The notes: generated by a model from the letters alone, not told the origin. 64,000 nt of DNA from Chrysogorgia sp. JL179-B06 (GCA_035772405.1 JAYKKM010000381.1:432001-496000), one strand, 5' to 3'. Shown: positions 22,307-33,693, counted from the stretch's first letter. A program made the numbers and translations.

Positions 22307-25300
22307 AAATACTAGAAGTGGCTTCATGTTGTTCTTCGCCATTTAGTTTCAATATAATGTCAAGTGCACGTTGATATGACGCAAGGGCTGAAGTATAATG
22401 TCCAATCTTGCTTTGCGTCTCTCCTATCACAAAGTAACTCCTACAGGTGGTTTCATGTTCTTCACCATGTAGTTTCAAATTAATGTCAAGTGCACGTTGA
22501 TGTGACTCAAGGGCTGAAGTATAATTTCCCATCATGCTTTGCGTTTTTCCTATCTTATCGTAACTCCTAAAGGTGGTTTCATGTTCTTCACCATGTAGTT
22601 TCAAATTAATGTCAAGTGCACGCTGATGTGACTCAAGGGCCGAAGTATAATTTACCATCATCATTTGCGTTATTCCTATCTCATAGTAACTCCTACAGGT
22701 GGTTTCATGTTCTTCACCATGTAGTTTCAAATTAATGTCAAGTGCACGCTGATGTGACTCAAGGGCCGAAGTATAATTTCCGATTATCGTTTGCGTTACT
22801 CCTATCTCAAAGTAACTCCTACAGGTGGTTTCATGTTCTTCACCATGTAGTTTCAAATTAATGTCAAGTGCACGCTGATGTGACTCAAGGGCCGAAGTAT
22901 AATTTCCCATTATCATTTGCGTTATTCCTATCTCATAGTAACTCCCACAGGTGGTTTCATGTTCTTCACCATGTAGTTTCAAATTAATGTCAAGTGCACG
23001 CTGATGTGACTCAAGGGCTAAAGTATAATTTGCCATCATCCTTTGCGTTATTCCTATCTCATAGTAACTCCTAATGGTGGTTTCATGTTCTTCACCATTT
23101 CGTTTCAATCTAATGTCAAGTGCACGTTGATGTGACTCAAGAGCTGAAATATAATTTCCCATCATGTTTTGCATTATTCCTATCATAAAGTAACTACTAG
23201 AGGTAGTTTCATGTTCTTCACCATTTAATTTCAATCTAACATCAAGTGCACGCTGATGTGACTCAAGGGCTAAAGTATAATTTCCCATCAACGTTTGCGT
23301 TATTCCTATCTTAAAGTAACTCCAAGAGGTGGTTTCATGTTCTTCACCATGTAGTTTCAATCTAATGTCAAGTGTACGTTGATATGCCTGTAGGGCTGAG
23401 GTATTATTTCCCAACATTCTTTGCGTTATTCCGATCTTAAAGTAAGTGTCAGCTGTCATTTTGTGTTGTTCACCATGTAATTTCAATGTAATGGCAAGTG
23501 CACGTTTAAAAGACTCGAGAGCCAAGGTGTAATCTCCTATTCTATTTTGGGCTTGTCCCATCGCAAAGTAGCAACGTGCATGAGTGATGTCATTTTCTTC
23601 ACCATTTAGTCTAAGTGAAATATCAAGTGAATGTTGAAGTGATTCAATAGCTAAGTCAGGTTCATCTATTATCGAATGATGTATACCTTTATATTGATAA
23701 TATTGCGCTAATCTTTTCTCTTGCATCATCATCCAAGGCACTGTTTTTTTTAATGTGCTTTTAATTTTTTTGCCACAGTTACCATTACTTTCATTGTTCT
23801 TTAGCTCTCTCTTAATAGACTGAATTGTCTCATCTAAATGTGTTTTCTGGTCATTACCCAGAATAAATAAAATTAAATCGACAAAGCGGAGTAAACGATA
23901 CAATTCAACAGACCTTTGCAATTCTATTTGTCTTGGAATTTCACGCACGATGTTGGAAAGCTTTTGCTTCATCTCATCAGACAAAATGTTGTACGCGCAC
24001 ATGCCAATGAGATGAATTATTGCTAAAATTAACGGCGCATTTTTTAAAATTTCACCCGACATTTGTTCTTCCGCTTTAATTTCTGAAGTAGTTTCACATT
24101 CACCGATAACATAAAGCCTTGAGTTACCAATCTTATTGCATTGATCCAGGGCCATTTTACTGAAATATTTCGATCTATCTAAGTTTTTAGAATAATTATA
24201 ACATACGGATAAAAGTTGCAAAGATAGACATTTCAGAATCTGTTGATCATAATGTTTCCCCAAACCAGAATAACCTTTTTCGAGAAGTTTAACTCCTTGT
24301 TCTTTTTTTCGAATGGAAATCGCATAAATGCCCTCATAACAAAGCAACTTTGAACCAGTCCCATCGGTCATTAAAGTAATTTGTTTTCGCATGCTCTCTG
24401 GAATGACAGGAACTTCATCATCACTTACAAATGTGAATATTTGTCGAAATGCTTGACTTACTAAAAGTTTAAAATGAGCATTATCATTCTTCAGCTTTTT
24501 TGCTGCTTCTATCGCTAACTCGTATAGATGATAAAACTTGTCATCAAAATCACACACCCAAAATACAGTAGACCACTCAGCTTTTACTAAAACATCGAAA
24601 AGCTTTTCTTGTAATTGTTCATCCGACAGACTTTGAGAAAAACTCCTGTGAATATTTTCCATTTCCCGAAAATATGTCATGTAAGCTTTCAATGAGCTCC
24701 CAGTTAAGTACTGCTCATTTAAATTTTCAAAAAGGAGTAAGTAGTACTTGCAAAATCGAAGTCTTGTAAAATATCCTTCTTCTTTAAACTCATTTTCCGC
24801 TTTTTCAACCGCAAATGATTGTAGAAGTGGGTGAAAGCAGAACAGATTAGTTTCCGGGTCGTGATCTATTAGAGATTTTCTAGAAAGAGTACGCAAATTA
24901 CGTCCAGCTACAGTTTTATTTCCACCAATAACAGCGACAGCAGCACTGGAATTAAAATCAGTTCCGAGAAAAACAAACAAAGAAATAAACGCCTGTTTTT
25001 CTTTTTTAGGGAGCCGGTCAAAAGAAGATTCAATCAATTTCTGCAGTCTGAACTCATTTGGGTAGTCGGAGTTGTCCAGTATTTCTAGGAGATTTTCCGA
25101 AGATCTAAGATCATCAATAACGTCTTCTGCAGGCGTCTCTGTGTTTTCAGAAATCAAAGAACATACAAGATTTATGGCAAGCGGGACATTACCAGAAACC
25201 TTTGTTATTTCAGAAAGAACTTTTTCAGAAGCAGAGGGAAGAAATTCACGAATCAGACTATTTGAAGAAAGTTGATCCAAGGGACGTATTCTTATTGCCT

Positions 25301-25861
25301 CGAATCCTTCTAGTTTTAAATGCAAAAATTCAAGAGACTCTCGCGTGGTAGTTAACAAACTTATATTCGGACATTTTACCAGAACTTCTTGAATAAAGTC
25401 CAGTATTTCATCTTTGGCGGAAGAGGCTGTACTTTCATTCGGTTTGGATACAAGAAGATCATCAAGATTATCAAGAACGAGAAAAAAGGGACAAGGAATC
25501 TCTCTAAAAATGTTGAAAATTTTATCCGCGGGTATTAAATTGTCGTTATTTAATTTAATTGCAGGTTTTAAATTGTCGGTATTTAATTTCGAGAAACTGT
25601 CAAAAATAGACAAAAGTTTTGAAATAAACTCATCTTTGGAGGTTTTTCCTCGAAATGTGGAATAATAAACGGGATGCGCTTTGGATTGAAGGTGACGTGC
25701 AACCGCAATAGCCGTGGCAGTTTTCCCAAATCCTGGTGATCCCCAGATATTGACAAGTCGTGTTGATTTACCTGTTATGAGAGAACTTATATTTTCACGT
25801 TCACTTTCACGACCAGTGAAGTGAGGCACCAAGGAAGGAAGCTGTGACTTGGGTAGCGAGT
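22305..25861 (-). CDS. NLR-like gene, exon 2: NB-ARC ATPase plus 11 TPR units
   Basis: STAND-class receptor-like ATPase, expected to be cytosolic and to oligomerise on ligand sensing through the TPR array. The acceptor (GAATTTTAG) sits at 25862, and the first two bases complete a split codon (phase 1) matching the HEPN exon donor. In a protein of about 1438 residues, the NB-ARC shows P-loop GSPGFGKT (about 294-301), Walker B LVLDNLDD (381-388), LLTTTR (422-427), GNVPLAI (477-483) and a winged-helix end FCFHPLLQSF. A helical linker follows, then 11 kinesin-light-chain-type TPR units of 42 residues (consensus NYTSALESHQRALDINLKLH) to the end. At DNA level the central units are nearly identical 126-bp repeats, a sign of recent expansion. 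The stop at 22305-22307 is made by a LINE tail; more decayed TPR lies beyond. The NB-ARC motifs are intact and the frame is open, so it may be functional though shortened. Confidence 0.9.
22440..23480 (-). repeat. Near-identical 126-bp TPR coding repeats
   Basis: Eight or so consecutive units share long identical stretches such as GGTTTCATGTTCTTCACCAT and TCAAGTGCACG on the plus strand, with period 126 bp (42 codons). Flanking units at both ends are more diverged, the pattern expected of unequal crossing-over or gene conversion within the array. Confidence 0.9.
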
Positions 25862-26149
25862 CTAAAATTCATGATTTGAGATAAATAAACTTTAGTTAGA
25901 TTTAGTATAGGTAATATCATGGCTTCGAGCGCAATATGAAAAAAAATACGCGTGAGTGAAGACAATTCAAAGACTATTTGAAGTTTGTGAAAAACTAGCA
26001 AGCGCATGCTGTAGTTCCAAAATTTCACTACCAGTTGCCTACGGAGGAGGCTAGACAATTCAAAGACTATTTAAGTGCATGGTTTTTCAAAATTTCACCA
26101 GAAATCGTGCTATTACCTATTACAATATAGAGGGAACTGTTCAAGAAAT

Positions 26150-26990
26150 ATGGATTTACAACGTCCAGGTTTACTAGATGTGTGAAGTTGATCGTCCAGG
26201 TTGTTGTAGTCTTGAGAAAGATTGACGTATCGACGGCCTCAGCGGCGGTCATCTTCAGAGTCAAGTAAAGCGTGTTTGTCAGGGTTTGCCTATATATTAT
26301 ACGTCTGGTTCATGACGTCATCGTTTGTTTGTGTCATAATTAGTGTGAGTGCATAGTGTCGCGTCATGCGTTAAGCGCGGCCCAATATTGTTTGTCATAG
26401 GTTGTTTGTGTCACAATCAATGTGAGTGGGTGTTGCGTCATGCGTTCATGGGTATATTGTTTGTCGGTAGGTCTATTGTTCGTTGGTGCGTGCGAAGAAG
26501 TCTTTTGTATGATGTCGGTAATTGTTGTGATCTGTTAAGTGGTTTATGTTCCAAGTTGGTATACCAACTTTCTAATGTAGCTAAGTCGCTGTTTGCATTA
26601 GTTTGTGTTAAAGGTGATACATTCAGCCGAGTCCAGTCAATATCGTGTTTTGTTTGTACGTGGATTTTTAGGTTTCTGCCGGGTGTCCTGGCAGTCGGCG
26701 CATTTGATCTTATAAACTGCACCCTAGTTGTCTTTCGTGAGGCTGTTCTTTGTCTTTCACGTTAGTTAGTATATGTCGCAAAGTAGTCATAGGTTTGTGG
26801 GCTACACGTATGTTGTAAGGTCGTAAAATACGTGCAATAGTCTCTGATGTACCTTTAATGTATGGTATTGTTGCTGTTGTTACGGTTGTACTGCTGTTGG
26901 TTTCGTCGGTTTCGTTGATATTGTAGTTGGTCCAGGTTTACAGTACCTCGCAACTTTGGTGGTTGAAAACTCTTCGCTTCTTTCACCATT
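26150..26990 (-). pseudogene. Penelope-like element, 3' fragment with GIY-YIG remains
   Basis: On the minus strand, PYIKGTSETIARILRPYNIR and TTLRHILTNVKDKEQPHERQ precede a broken GIY-YIG domain whose end reads HDIDW...SDLATLESWYTNLEHKPLNR (26438-26722). A frameshift lies near 26720, where the VYKI(P/K)C motif would be. This order (linker, GIY-YIG, ESWYI, LNR) is that of EN+ Penelope-like retroelements. An 80-bp tandem duplication (about 26325-26480, TGTTTGTGTCA...TGCGTCATGCGTT) overlaps the 3' part. The 138-codon plus-strand frame at 26349 is antisense to it. Confidence 0.7.
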
Positions 26991-26999
26991 ACTTGAAAA

Positions 27000-27828
27000 G
27001 GTTTACTCATACTATTAATATTCATCTAGTCTAGTAAACAGACACTTTACTGTTATAATATTAAAGAGTAGAAATTCACTGATTATTTCAACGCAATGTA
27101 CTTAGTGTTTTGGCCGCCAAGTTTGTTTATCCCGCGAAGGAAAATACCAGTCGCTGCATTTACAGCTATTAGTATAATTTCTGAGCTTAAACGAGTTCTG
27201 ATTGGCTGACTGGTCAGTAACTCTGAGACGATAATAAGCGCGTAGCGCGGTGACTATCACATCACCAAAAATCATACTTTCCTTACACTTACTGACTTTA
27301 ACTCGGTAACCAGAGATCGACAAAAACAAATAAAACCTTTGATAACATTAAAACAATATATTTCTGATAAAACAATATATTTCCATCCAGTTGATGTAAA
27401 ATTGTTGAAAAATGTCGAAAGGAACCTTAGTTTTAGACTTAGAGTTAGGAAGTGAACTTTGCTGCTTGTAGAAGTCAAGCGAGCAAGGTTTTGAAATTCG
27501 TTTTTTCTCCAGACAAACAATATAAACGTCTTGTCATTAAACATTTTCATCTCATTCAATTGTTTGCTAATTTTGTTATCCCCAGGACAACAAATATAAA
27601 TCTTGCTTAAAATCTTTGCTCGTTGATCTGAAGACGACATGTTTTTCTTAATCATTAATTATTTATCTCTCTGGTTACTGTATTAAAGTCTGTAAGTGTA
27701 TGGAAATATGGCTGGCCGATATTTGTTGTTGGAGATCAAAGATGCATTTTCAATTACTTTTATGGTCAATTAGGACGTAATTAAGGAACTTTAGTAGAAA
27801 AATATTTACTAAAAACTTCGCCCTCGTG
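27000..27828. other. Intronic stretch, nothing recognised
   Basis: A 127-codon minus-strand frame (27272-27655) shows no domain and no convincing splice context. The rest is AT-rich without clear repeats. Confidence 0.4.
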
Positions 27829-28255
27829 GACTATTTAACAGCTCGAGTTGTCTATTTAACAATTAGACAACGAGTCCGAGTTGTCTATGAGCGAATAGTC
27901 AACGAAGGCGAAGCCTGAGTTGACTATTCGCTCATAGACAACGAGGACGAGTTGTCTAATTGTTTTAGCAGAAACAAATTAGTGGACTACTACAAATCAT
28001 GCATTCTCAAAAAAATTATCAAAAAACTCATCTGAAACCTCCCCAAAACGAGAGTTTTCTGCCATTGTTTTGAGCGCGTTTCCCAAACGTTGTCTATCAC
28101 GAATAGACAACGGTTGAGTAGCCAATCAGAATGCAGCATTTGTAATAGACCATGGTCAGTTTCTACTAAGAGCAGATAGTCAACTGGGGTTTCGCCCTCG
28201 TTGAGTAACTATATATGCTCATAGACAACGAGGGCGAGTTGTCTAATTGTTTTAG
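27829..28255. repeat. Foldback repeats with GACAACGAGG arms
   Basis: 27840-27965 forms a hairpin (AGTTGTCTATGAGCGAATAGTCAAC against GTTGACTATTCGCTCATAGACAAC). A partial second copy lies at 28182-28255 (CTCATAGACAACGAGGGCGAGTTGTCTAATTG). Confidence 0.75.
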
Positions 28256-28503
28256 TATCAACCATAAACACCCTTTTTAACGTTAACAAGACGCGCCCGC
28301 GCTAGGCGTTAACTCGGGCTACTTTTAGGGACAGCAATACTATGCATTGTGGCATGTTAGACAGTTGGAATTAGAAAACCCGCTCACTTGTCTTATATTA
28401 CAAAGGATAATTTTTAATGCATTGATTTCTGTAATCAGGCACTGAAGGCATTGTGCAGCGCTCGTTTAAAGTGGGAAACTTTTAGAAGCACTTGGGCTTG
28501 AAA

Positions 28504-28848
28504 ATGAGGACGAAGAAAAACCATGCAGGCGTCTACACGCAGGTTAGCCCCCCTAATGCAGAACGCCTGACACGCAAACGAAATTTAATGTCAACACTAA
28601 ACACGGCAATGCTATTTTTTCTAATATCTGTTCGATTGAAGGTCTTCGACGCTTCGTGTGTCAAAATTTATATAAAAATCAACGGCGGGGTATACGAAAC
28701 ATCTGTTACGAAATTACATCGGTTTAATGGACATATAAAAAGCATTAAATTATCGGGTAAACGACGAATAGATCTTGAAACCATGTCCTTTGATTTTAAA
28801 GACGAGTCTCGCTTTAATCGCTTACGTATTTTCTTATATAACATCTGA
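28504..28848 (+). other. Unrecognised open frame of 114 codons
   Basis: First ATG at 28504. The predicted product is basic (many K/R) with one hydrophobic stretch (STLNTAMLFFLISVRL). I do not recognise a family, it lies antisense in the intron of the NB-ARC gene, and it has no visible partner exon. Probably chance or a repeat remnant. Confidence 0.2.
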
Positions 28849-28989
28849 TCTAAGTAGACGAAACCTACAGCGTTCGATTCGCCAGATTCAAGTGATCATT
28901 TCGATATAGAATTGATTTAAATCGGAGTTTCACGGGATAAATGTCAACACATGGTATAATAATATTTCCCTGTCCTTCGGCTGCTCATT

Positions 28990-29316
28990 CCGTATTCATG
29001 ATTGATCTCTCATCTGTGTTTCTCTCATCTTGGAGAAAATCTTTGCAATGGTTTGCGGGTTTACAGGTCTCGGTAAACTTTTCCAACTGCGATTCATTGC
29101 CAATAAAACGAAAGTTCGAACTCGCTTCAAATATTCGCTCGCATTGCCTTGCAACGACTATATATATGTTGTCATGTTGACGTTTCGTCCACGGTTCTGC
29201 GAGTTCTTCTTTAATCTCTCATCTGTGTTTCTCTCGTCCAGTTATCCTGGAGAGAATCTTTGTATTAGTTTGCGGGTTTACAGGTCTCGTAAATGCTTTT
29301 CCGAATGCGATTCATA
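28990..29316. repeat. Direct duplication of about 110 bp, 215 bp apart
   Basis: CTCTCATCTGTGTTTCTCTC, then GAGA-AATCTTTG, TTTGCGGGTTTACAGGTCTC and GCGATTCAT occur in the same order at 29003-29098 and 29217-29312. Confidence 0.75.
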
Positions 29317-29881
29317 AAGCCTATCGGGATGACGTAATGCAGATTCTCGACATAAAAACGGAAAATAGAGCTCTTTTTAAGACTCGTGCTCCCCACAGGG
29401 GGCCCGAGTAAAAAGTCTTATCGGATAGTTTCACCTTTTTGTTTGTAAAAGTCTCCCCATTCAAAATGTAGAGTAGCTTGATGGCACATGATAAACAATA
29501 GTTCATAAAAAACGAGTTTGTAATTACTTTGTTTCAAATGTAGTGTAGATATACTCCATATGCATGAGCGAATTCATTTTCTTATTCGAAAATGTCAAAC
29601 TGAACAATTTGCCATTACTTACGCGCCAATGTTTTCATGATTTCATCACTCGCATTGCTCGTATATAAGTTTTAGCTGACGCCGTGTTTGGCCAATATTT
29701 CAGGTTTTGCCTGCCGCGTTAATATGTCGTGGCTTCTGATTGGTCAGGATAGTAATATTTCAGTTATAAGAAGGTTGTGATTGGATAACGCTACTAGTGG
29801 TCTATCACCAATAGACCACTATTAGCTCAGCCAATCAGAATGCAGAATTTGAAATAGACTGCACTAGTAGGTTGATACTAA

Positions 29882-30499
29882 AGTCCGGTTTCCATATGAT
29901 CGCAACGATCGCAAGGATCGTCGACTTCGTTGATTTGTGACCTCGTTGATCTGTGACTTCAATGTTTCCATATGAACGCAGCGATCGCAATGAAACGTCG
30001 AGTAGGCCTGTATCCGATAAACAGGCTCGACGCGAATCTTTGGCGCGAATGTTTCGAACATGGTGGCTATAAATCAAAGGCATGCTCTTGAAGCCTGCTA
30101 TCTTCTGCATGATTCTCGCCATTATACAGCGTAGAAGACAACAGAAAAGGAAGATGAGAAAACACCGCTTTTGGGTGCGAAAAATCTTCGAGAAAAGAGA
30201 GGAACTCGGAGCTATCCATACTTTGGTGTGCAATGCTTTCTGGGACATTTTTGGATCGTTGCGATTGGAAAATTTTGGAAAATTCCTATATTTGCGATCG
30301 ATATCTTTTATATGGAAACCACTCTTGCGATCGTTGCGATCGCAAGATAGGAATTTTTCTATCTCTGCGATCGGAATCGCAAGGATCGCTAGGTTTATGG
30401 GATCGCCAGGTTTATGGGAGTTCCATATGACCGCAAGGATCGCAAGTATCGCAGAACTATTTATTTCTGAGATCATTACGATCATATGGAAACTGGGTT
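29882..30499 (+). mobile_element. PIF/Harbinger-derived MITE with 3-bp TAA duplication
   Basis: A 618-bp element flanked by TAA (29879-29881 and 30500-30502), with 12-bp ends AGTCCGGTTTCC / GGAAACTGGGTT and long subterminal arms of GATCGCAA motifs. A 3-bp TWA duplication is the PIF/Harbinger signature. The interior plus strand (about 30085-30290) still encodes RKHRFWVRKIFEKREELGAI, which resembles the N-terminus of HARBI1-type nucleases in its R-R-FWVR-...-R-E-GA-HTL pattern. So this is a deletion derivative that kept the start of the transposase gene. The overlapping 216-codon minus-strand frame is antisense. Confidence 0.75.
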
Positions 30500-31260
30500 T
30501 AACAACTCATAGAAAACTCCGGCTCGTTATCTATTTATTGTTAAATAGATATCGAGTGTATCGGGCGACGTGGAAAAAAGTGGCCTTAGGTTTTCGCCAT
30601 CGATCAGTGTGTTATATACTGAAAAGGAGGTCCGCTTACATCTGGTAAATAGCCTATTTATTTTTTCCTAAACAGGACTTAATTAAACTTAAATTAAACC
30701 TCTTTGCGACAGGATTTAACATGTCGAGTCCGTACCCTTCTGATCCGGACAACTAAGATAACGTGGTATTTCTATAGTTAAGAACCGAAAAAAAAGTATT
30801 ATATTTTACTCTGATGAATTAGGACGTTAGCCCTAGGTGTACGATGATTTTTCGAAACAGATTTTATCAATGTTGCTTCGAGCGGAAAACCGATAAAAAC
30901 CGAAAATCGGTCGAAGATCTCCAAACAGTGATAACAAACAGTGATATTCAAAGATAATGAGCCACATTTTGATAGCATGTTATTTTCTCAGAAGATCAGA
31001 GCATCACGATCTTGCCATTGTCTTTGCAAAACGAGCTTAAAAACATCGGCGAAGACGTTTGCAGGTTTCATACACATGATCAGCTGTCTAAGGAGATTGA
31101 ATTGACTGAGTGTCATCGATAAAGACGATGACCAATGGTTTGAGAAATACGAGAACTACCACTGCTAGCAGTAGTTAGCTAGAAGATATATATCTCGTCA
31201 TACTAGTCAGCAGTTTGCCATTGGAGAAAATGTTCAGAAAGGCAAGGCAAGATCCTGTTG
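30500..31260. other. Intronic stretch, nothing recognised
   Basis: No exon or repeat family identified; frames are short. Confidence 0.4.
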
Positions 31261-31430
31261 TAAATCTATAAAATCTAATAAAAAAATCTATAAAAAATCT
31301 ATAAAAAATCTAATAAAAAATAAAAAAATTTAAAAAAAATCTAAAACAAAATCTAAAAAATCTAAAAAGAAACAACAATCTAAAAAATCTAATAAAAAAT
31401 CTATAAAATCTAATAAATATATCGTATATT
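31260..31430. repeat. Low-complexity AAAATCTA repeat
   Basis: Irregular tandem AAAATCTATAAA / AATCTAATAAA units of about 10-14 bp. Confidence 0.85.
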
Positions 31431-31877
31431 TAAATTGTTTAGAACATAAACGTACATTGTTTTTGAATTTGAAACTCATGAAGTCTTGCGTGAGTTGCGT
31501 GTTTTCTAGCTGTAGTTTGCAACAGGTAAAAAAACGGTTTACTCGGGGATTTTTCGGGTTTTCCTCGCACGGTTTTCGGTTTTTTTCGGGTTTTCTTCGG
31601 ACGGTTTTCGGTTTTTTACACGAACCGCCTGTAAACAAATTAGTTGAGACAACCGATTTTATTTAGGTTGTCGCAGAGTCAGACCGTATTATGGTTGTTT
31701 CAACGAATAAAATTGATTTGGCTATTTCAACCCGTAAAAAGGTCAATTGCTGAATATGAGAAAACCAAATTTAATTGGTTGTTTTAACTAATCTGTTTTT
31801 CCAGTGTACTTAACCCGCCTAATGAGTTTTCTCTCACTGCTTTCATAATCTTTCTAACGCTAACCCCCGGCTCTTAC

Positions 31878-32103
31878 CTGAAGTGTGTGTAGCTTCACTT
31901 CTTGTTTTCATGAGCTCATGCATTTCACAAATCATTTCTTTCATATCACCTTGAAGAAACTGGTTGATCGCTTGCAACTCCTGCTTGAACGATTCGTTCA
32001 ACTTATTTACTTTCTCCATCGGAAAATCATCCTCAATCATACCACCAATAGCGTCAACGAACGTTGTACTCACATTGGCCGCTGTTAATGCGTCTTTCAC
32101 TAA
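31878..32103 (-). pseudogene. Duplicated 3' part of the HEPN exon
   Basis: A tandem copy, about 355 bp downstream, of the last third of exon 1: it encodes LVKDALTAANVSTT and VNKLNESFKQELQAINQFLQ, and then a donor (GTAAGAGCC) in the same phase 1 as the genuine exon. At its start CTATGTGCAG could act as an acceptor, but splicing there would be phase 0, which cannot join the phase-1 donor of exon 1. It also lacks the HEPN core. Either a relic of a segmental duplication or an alternative 3' exon segment used if the upstream donor is skipped. Confidence 0.7.
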
Positions 32104-32197
32104 CTGCACATAGTGATAGTGTATTCAAAGTATTATATATTCCCCGTTTCCCAAAGACATGCAACCTTAAATGAATGAGTTTATATAACATTCTTAC

Positions 32198-32957
32198 CTG
32201 GCGGTTTGCCTTTTTCATTCGTCTGGGTTGTCTCGCTTATTGTTTTAATAATCTCATGCATTTCACGCGTTCGCTCGTCCATCGCACACATCATATCCTT
32301 CATATCACCCTGAAGATACATGTTACTTGCTTGTAACTCTTTTTTCCAGGATTCGTTTAACTTATTTACTTTCTCTGTTGGAAAATCATCCTCGGTCATG
32401 CCACCAATAGCGTCAACAGACGTTGTACTCACATTGGCCGCTGTTAATGCGTCTTTCACTAACTGTACATAGTGATCAAAATCAGCTTTAGCAAGTTCCG
32501 ACTTTGCTGAGTGACAAAGGGTATTTCTCAGCAATCGAAGTTGATCAATTGCCAGCGCAAATGTTTCGTCTTGATTCCCAGTAGCACTGTTCACTGATGG
32601 ATGGAGAGAGCCAGGCGCTGGTTTCTTTTTCTTTAAATACAAATCATTTAGATTCTTTCCACCACCGCTTGCAGAACCAAATGTTTTGGCATAGATTGTT
32701 GACTTGAAGAGTGCTGTGCAGTCCCATTCCTCAATCGATTGGTTGGTTGGTATGTCAGTTTTACCACCTTCACTTTTGAGAAGCATATTGCGAACAACTG
32801 TTGAGTCATCCCAAATTTGGTAACCTGGCAGCACAGCAATCTTGTTGTCCCACATTGTAGCAAAAATCTGACGTAGAGCTTTCGGGAATTCATCGAGGAC
32901 GATAGATGAAAACTTAAAGAAGTTTAATTCTTCTTTAGAAAACGGCTTTACTGCCAT
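32198..32957 (-). CDS. NLR-like gene, exon 1: DZIP3-type HEPN domain
   Basis: The ATG at 32957 opens 253 codons plus one base before the donor CAG|GTAAGAATG (phase 1). The product begins MAVKPFSKEELNFFK. Residues about 20-165 resemble the HEPN domain named after DZIP3/hRUL138: WD...W-aromatic landmarks, then the signature RNTLCH (residues 144-149, an R-x4-H HEPN motif) followed by FDHYVQLV. After it comes an amphipathic coiled-coil-like stretch with repeated M/L and E/D/K (about 190-245). HEPN domains act as RNases or as adaptor modules; which applies here cannot be told. Splicing to 25861 gives HEPN-NB-ARC-TPR, an architecture known from cnidarian and other invertebrate NLR-like repertoires and parallel to bacterial abortive-infection STAND proteins. 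Confidence 0.85.
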
Positions 32958-33086
32958 TGTTCAAAATGTTCAATAAACTGCGTGATTGTTGGTCAAAACC
33001 TCATTAAAGTCCTATAGCAGGATAAAATGTGAGAGTTCAGTTAAAATATACTGTATATTATAATGCATTATGCATATAATGTACTG

Positions 33087-33249
<163 letters not shown>

Positions 33250-33324
33250 AAATAAGTCGTGTCTTAGGCACGCTGTGATTGGTCAGTTATCGTGTTTATA
33301 TCAGGCTATATAACATGGATGGAT

Positions 33325-33427
33325 TACGCCATCGTGATACGCCATCAATTAGCCATGCTACGCCATCATACGCCATCAATTAGCCATCATACGCCATCAA
33401 TTAGACATCACGGCGCCATCATACGCA
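33325..33427. repeat. CGCCATCA minisatellite
   Basis: ACGCCATCAATTAGCCATCAT and shorter CGCCATCATA forms repeat about seven times with period 10-21 bp. Confidence 0.8.
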
Positions 33428-33491
33428 GTAAGGAGAATTTACGTGTTGATAAAAAAGATATTTGTACATTTTATTTGCTTTCTACGGGTTA

Positions 33492-33689
33492 TTTTATAAA
33501 ACAAATAGAAAACATTTTTAGCCGTATTCCCATACGTTATATAAACACTCGTGGAAGTTTGGGAGAACTCGAAATCGCGTGGAAACACTCGCCCTACGGG
33601 CTCGTGTTCCCACTATGATTTCTCGTTCTCCCAAACTTCCACTCGTGTTTATATAACTGTATGTAAACACGGAAAATGTTTTCTATTTC

Positions 33690-33693
<4 letters not shown>
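33492..33693. repeat. Foldback with about 95-bp arms
   Basis: AATAGAAAACATTTTTAGCCGT...TTATATAAACACTCGTGGAAGTTTGGGAGAAC pairs with GTTCTCCCAAACTTCCACTCGTGTTTATATAA...AACACGGAAAATGTTTTCTATTT. Its right end abuts an (AT)n tract. Confidence 0.8.

Larger units (their letters stand above)
25862..32197 (-). other. 6.3-kb intron of the HEPN-NB-ARC-TPR gene
   Basis: It is bounded by GTAAGAATG at 32197 and TTTTAG at 25862, both phase 1. It contains a duplicated HEPN 3' end (31878-32103), a low-complexity block (31260-31430), a Harbinger-derived MITE, hairpins and a Penelope-like fragment. No further domain-coding exon was recognised between the two coding exons. Confidence 0.65.

Noticed and set aside
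25807..26264. Short minus-strand frames upstream of the NB-ARC exon as further coding exons
   Set aside because: The acceptor at 25862 and phase match with the HEPN donor make them intronic; one overlaps the 3' region of a Penelope-like fragment.
26349..26765. 138-codon plus-strand frame
   Set aside because: Antisense to a Penelope-like fragment whose conserved endonuclease end (ESWYTN, LNR) is on the minus strand.
29835..30485. 216-codon minus-strand frame
   Set aside because: It covers the Harbinger MITE almost end to end, including TIRs; the conserved transposase start is on the opposite strand.
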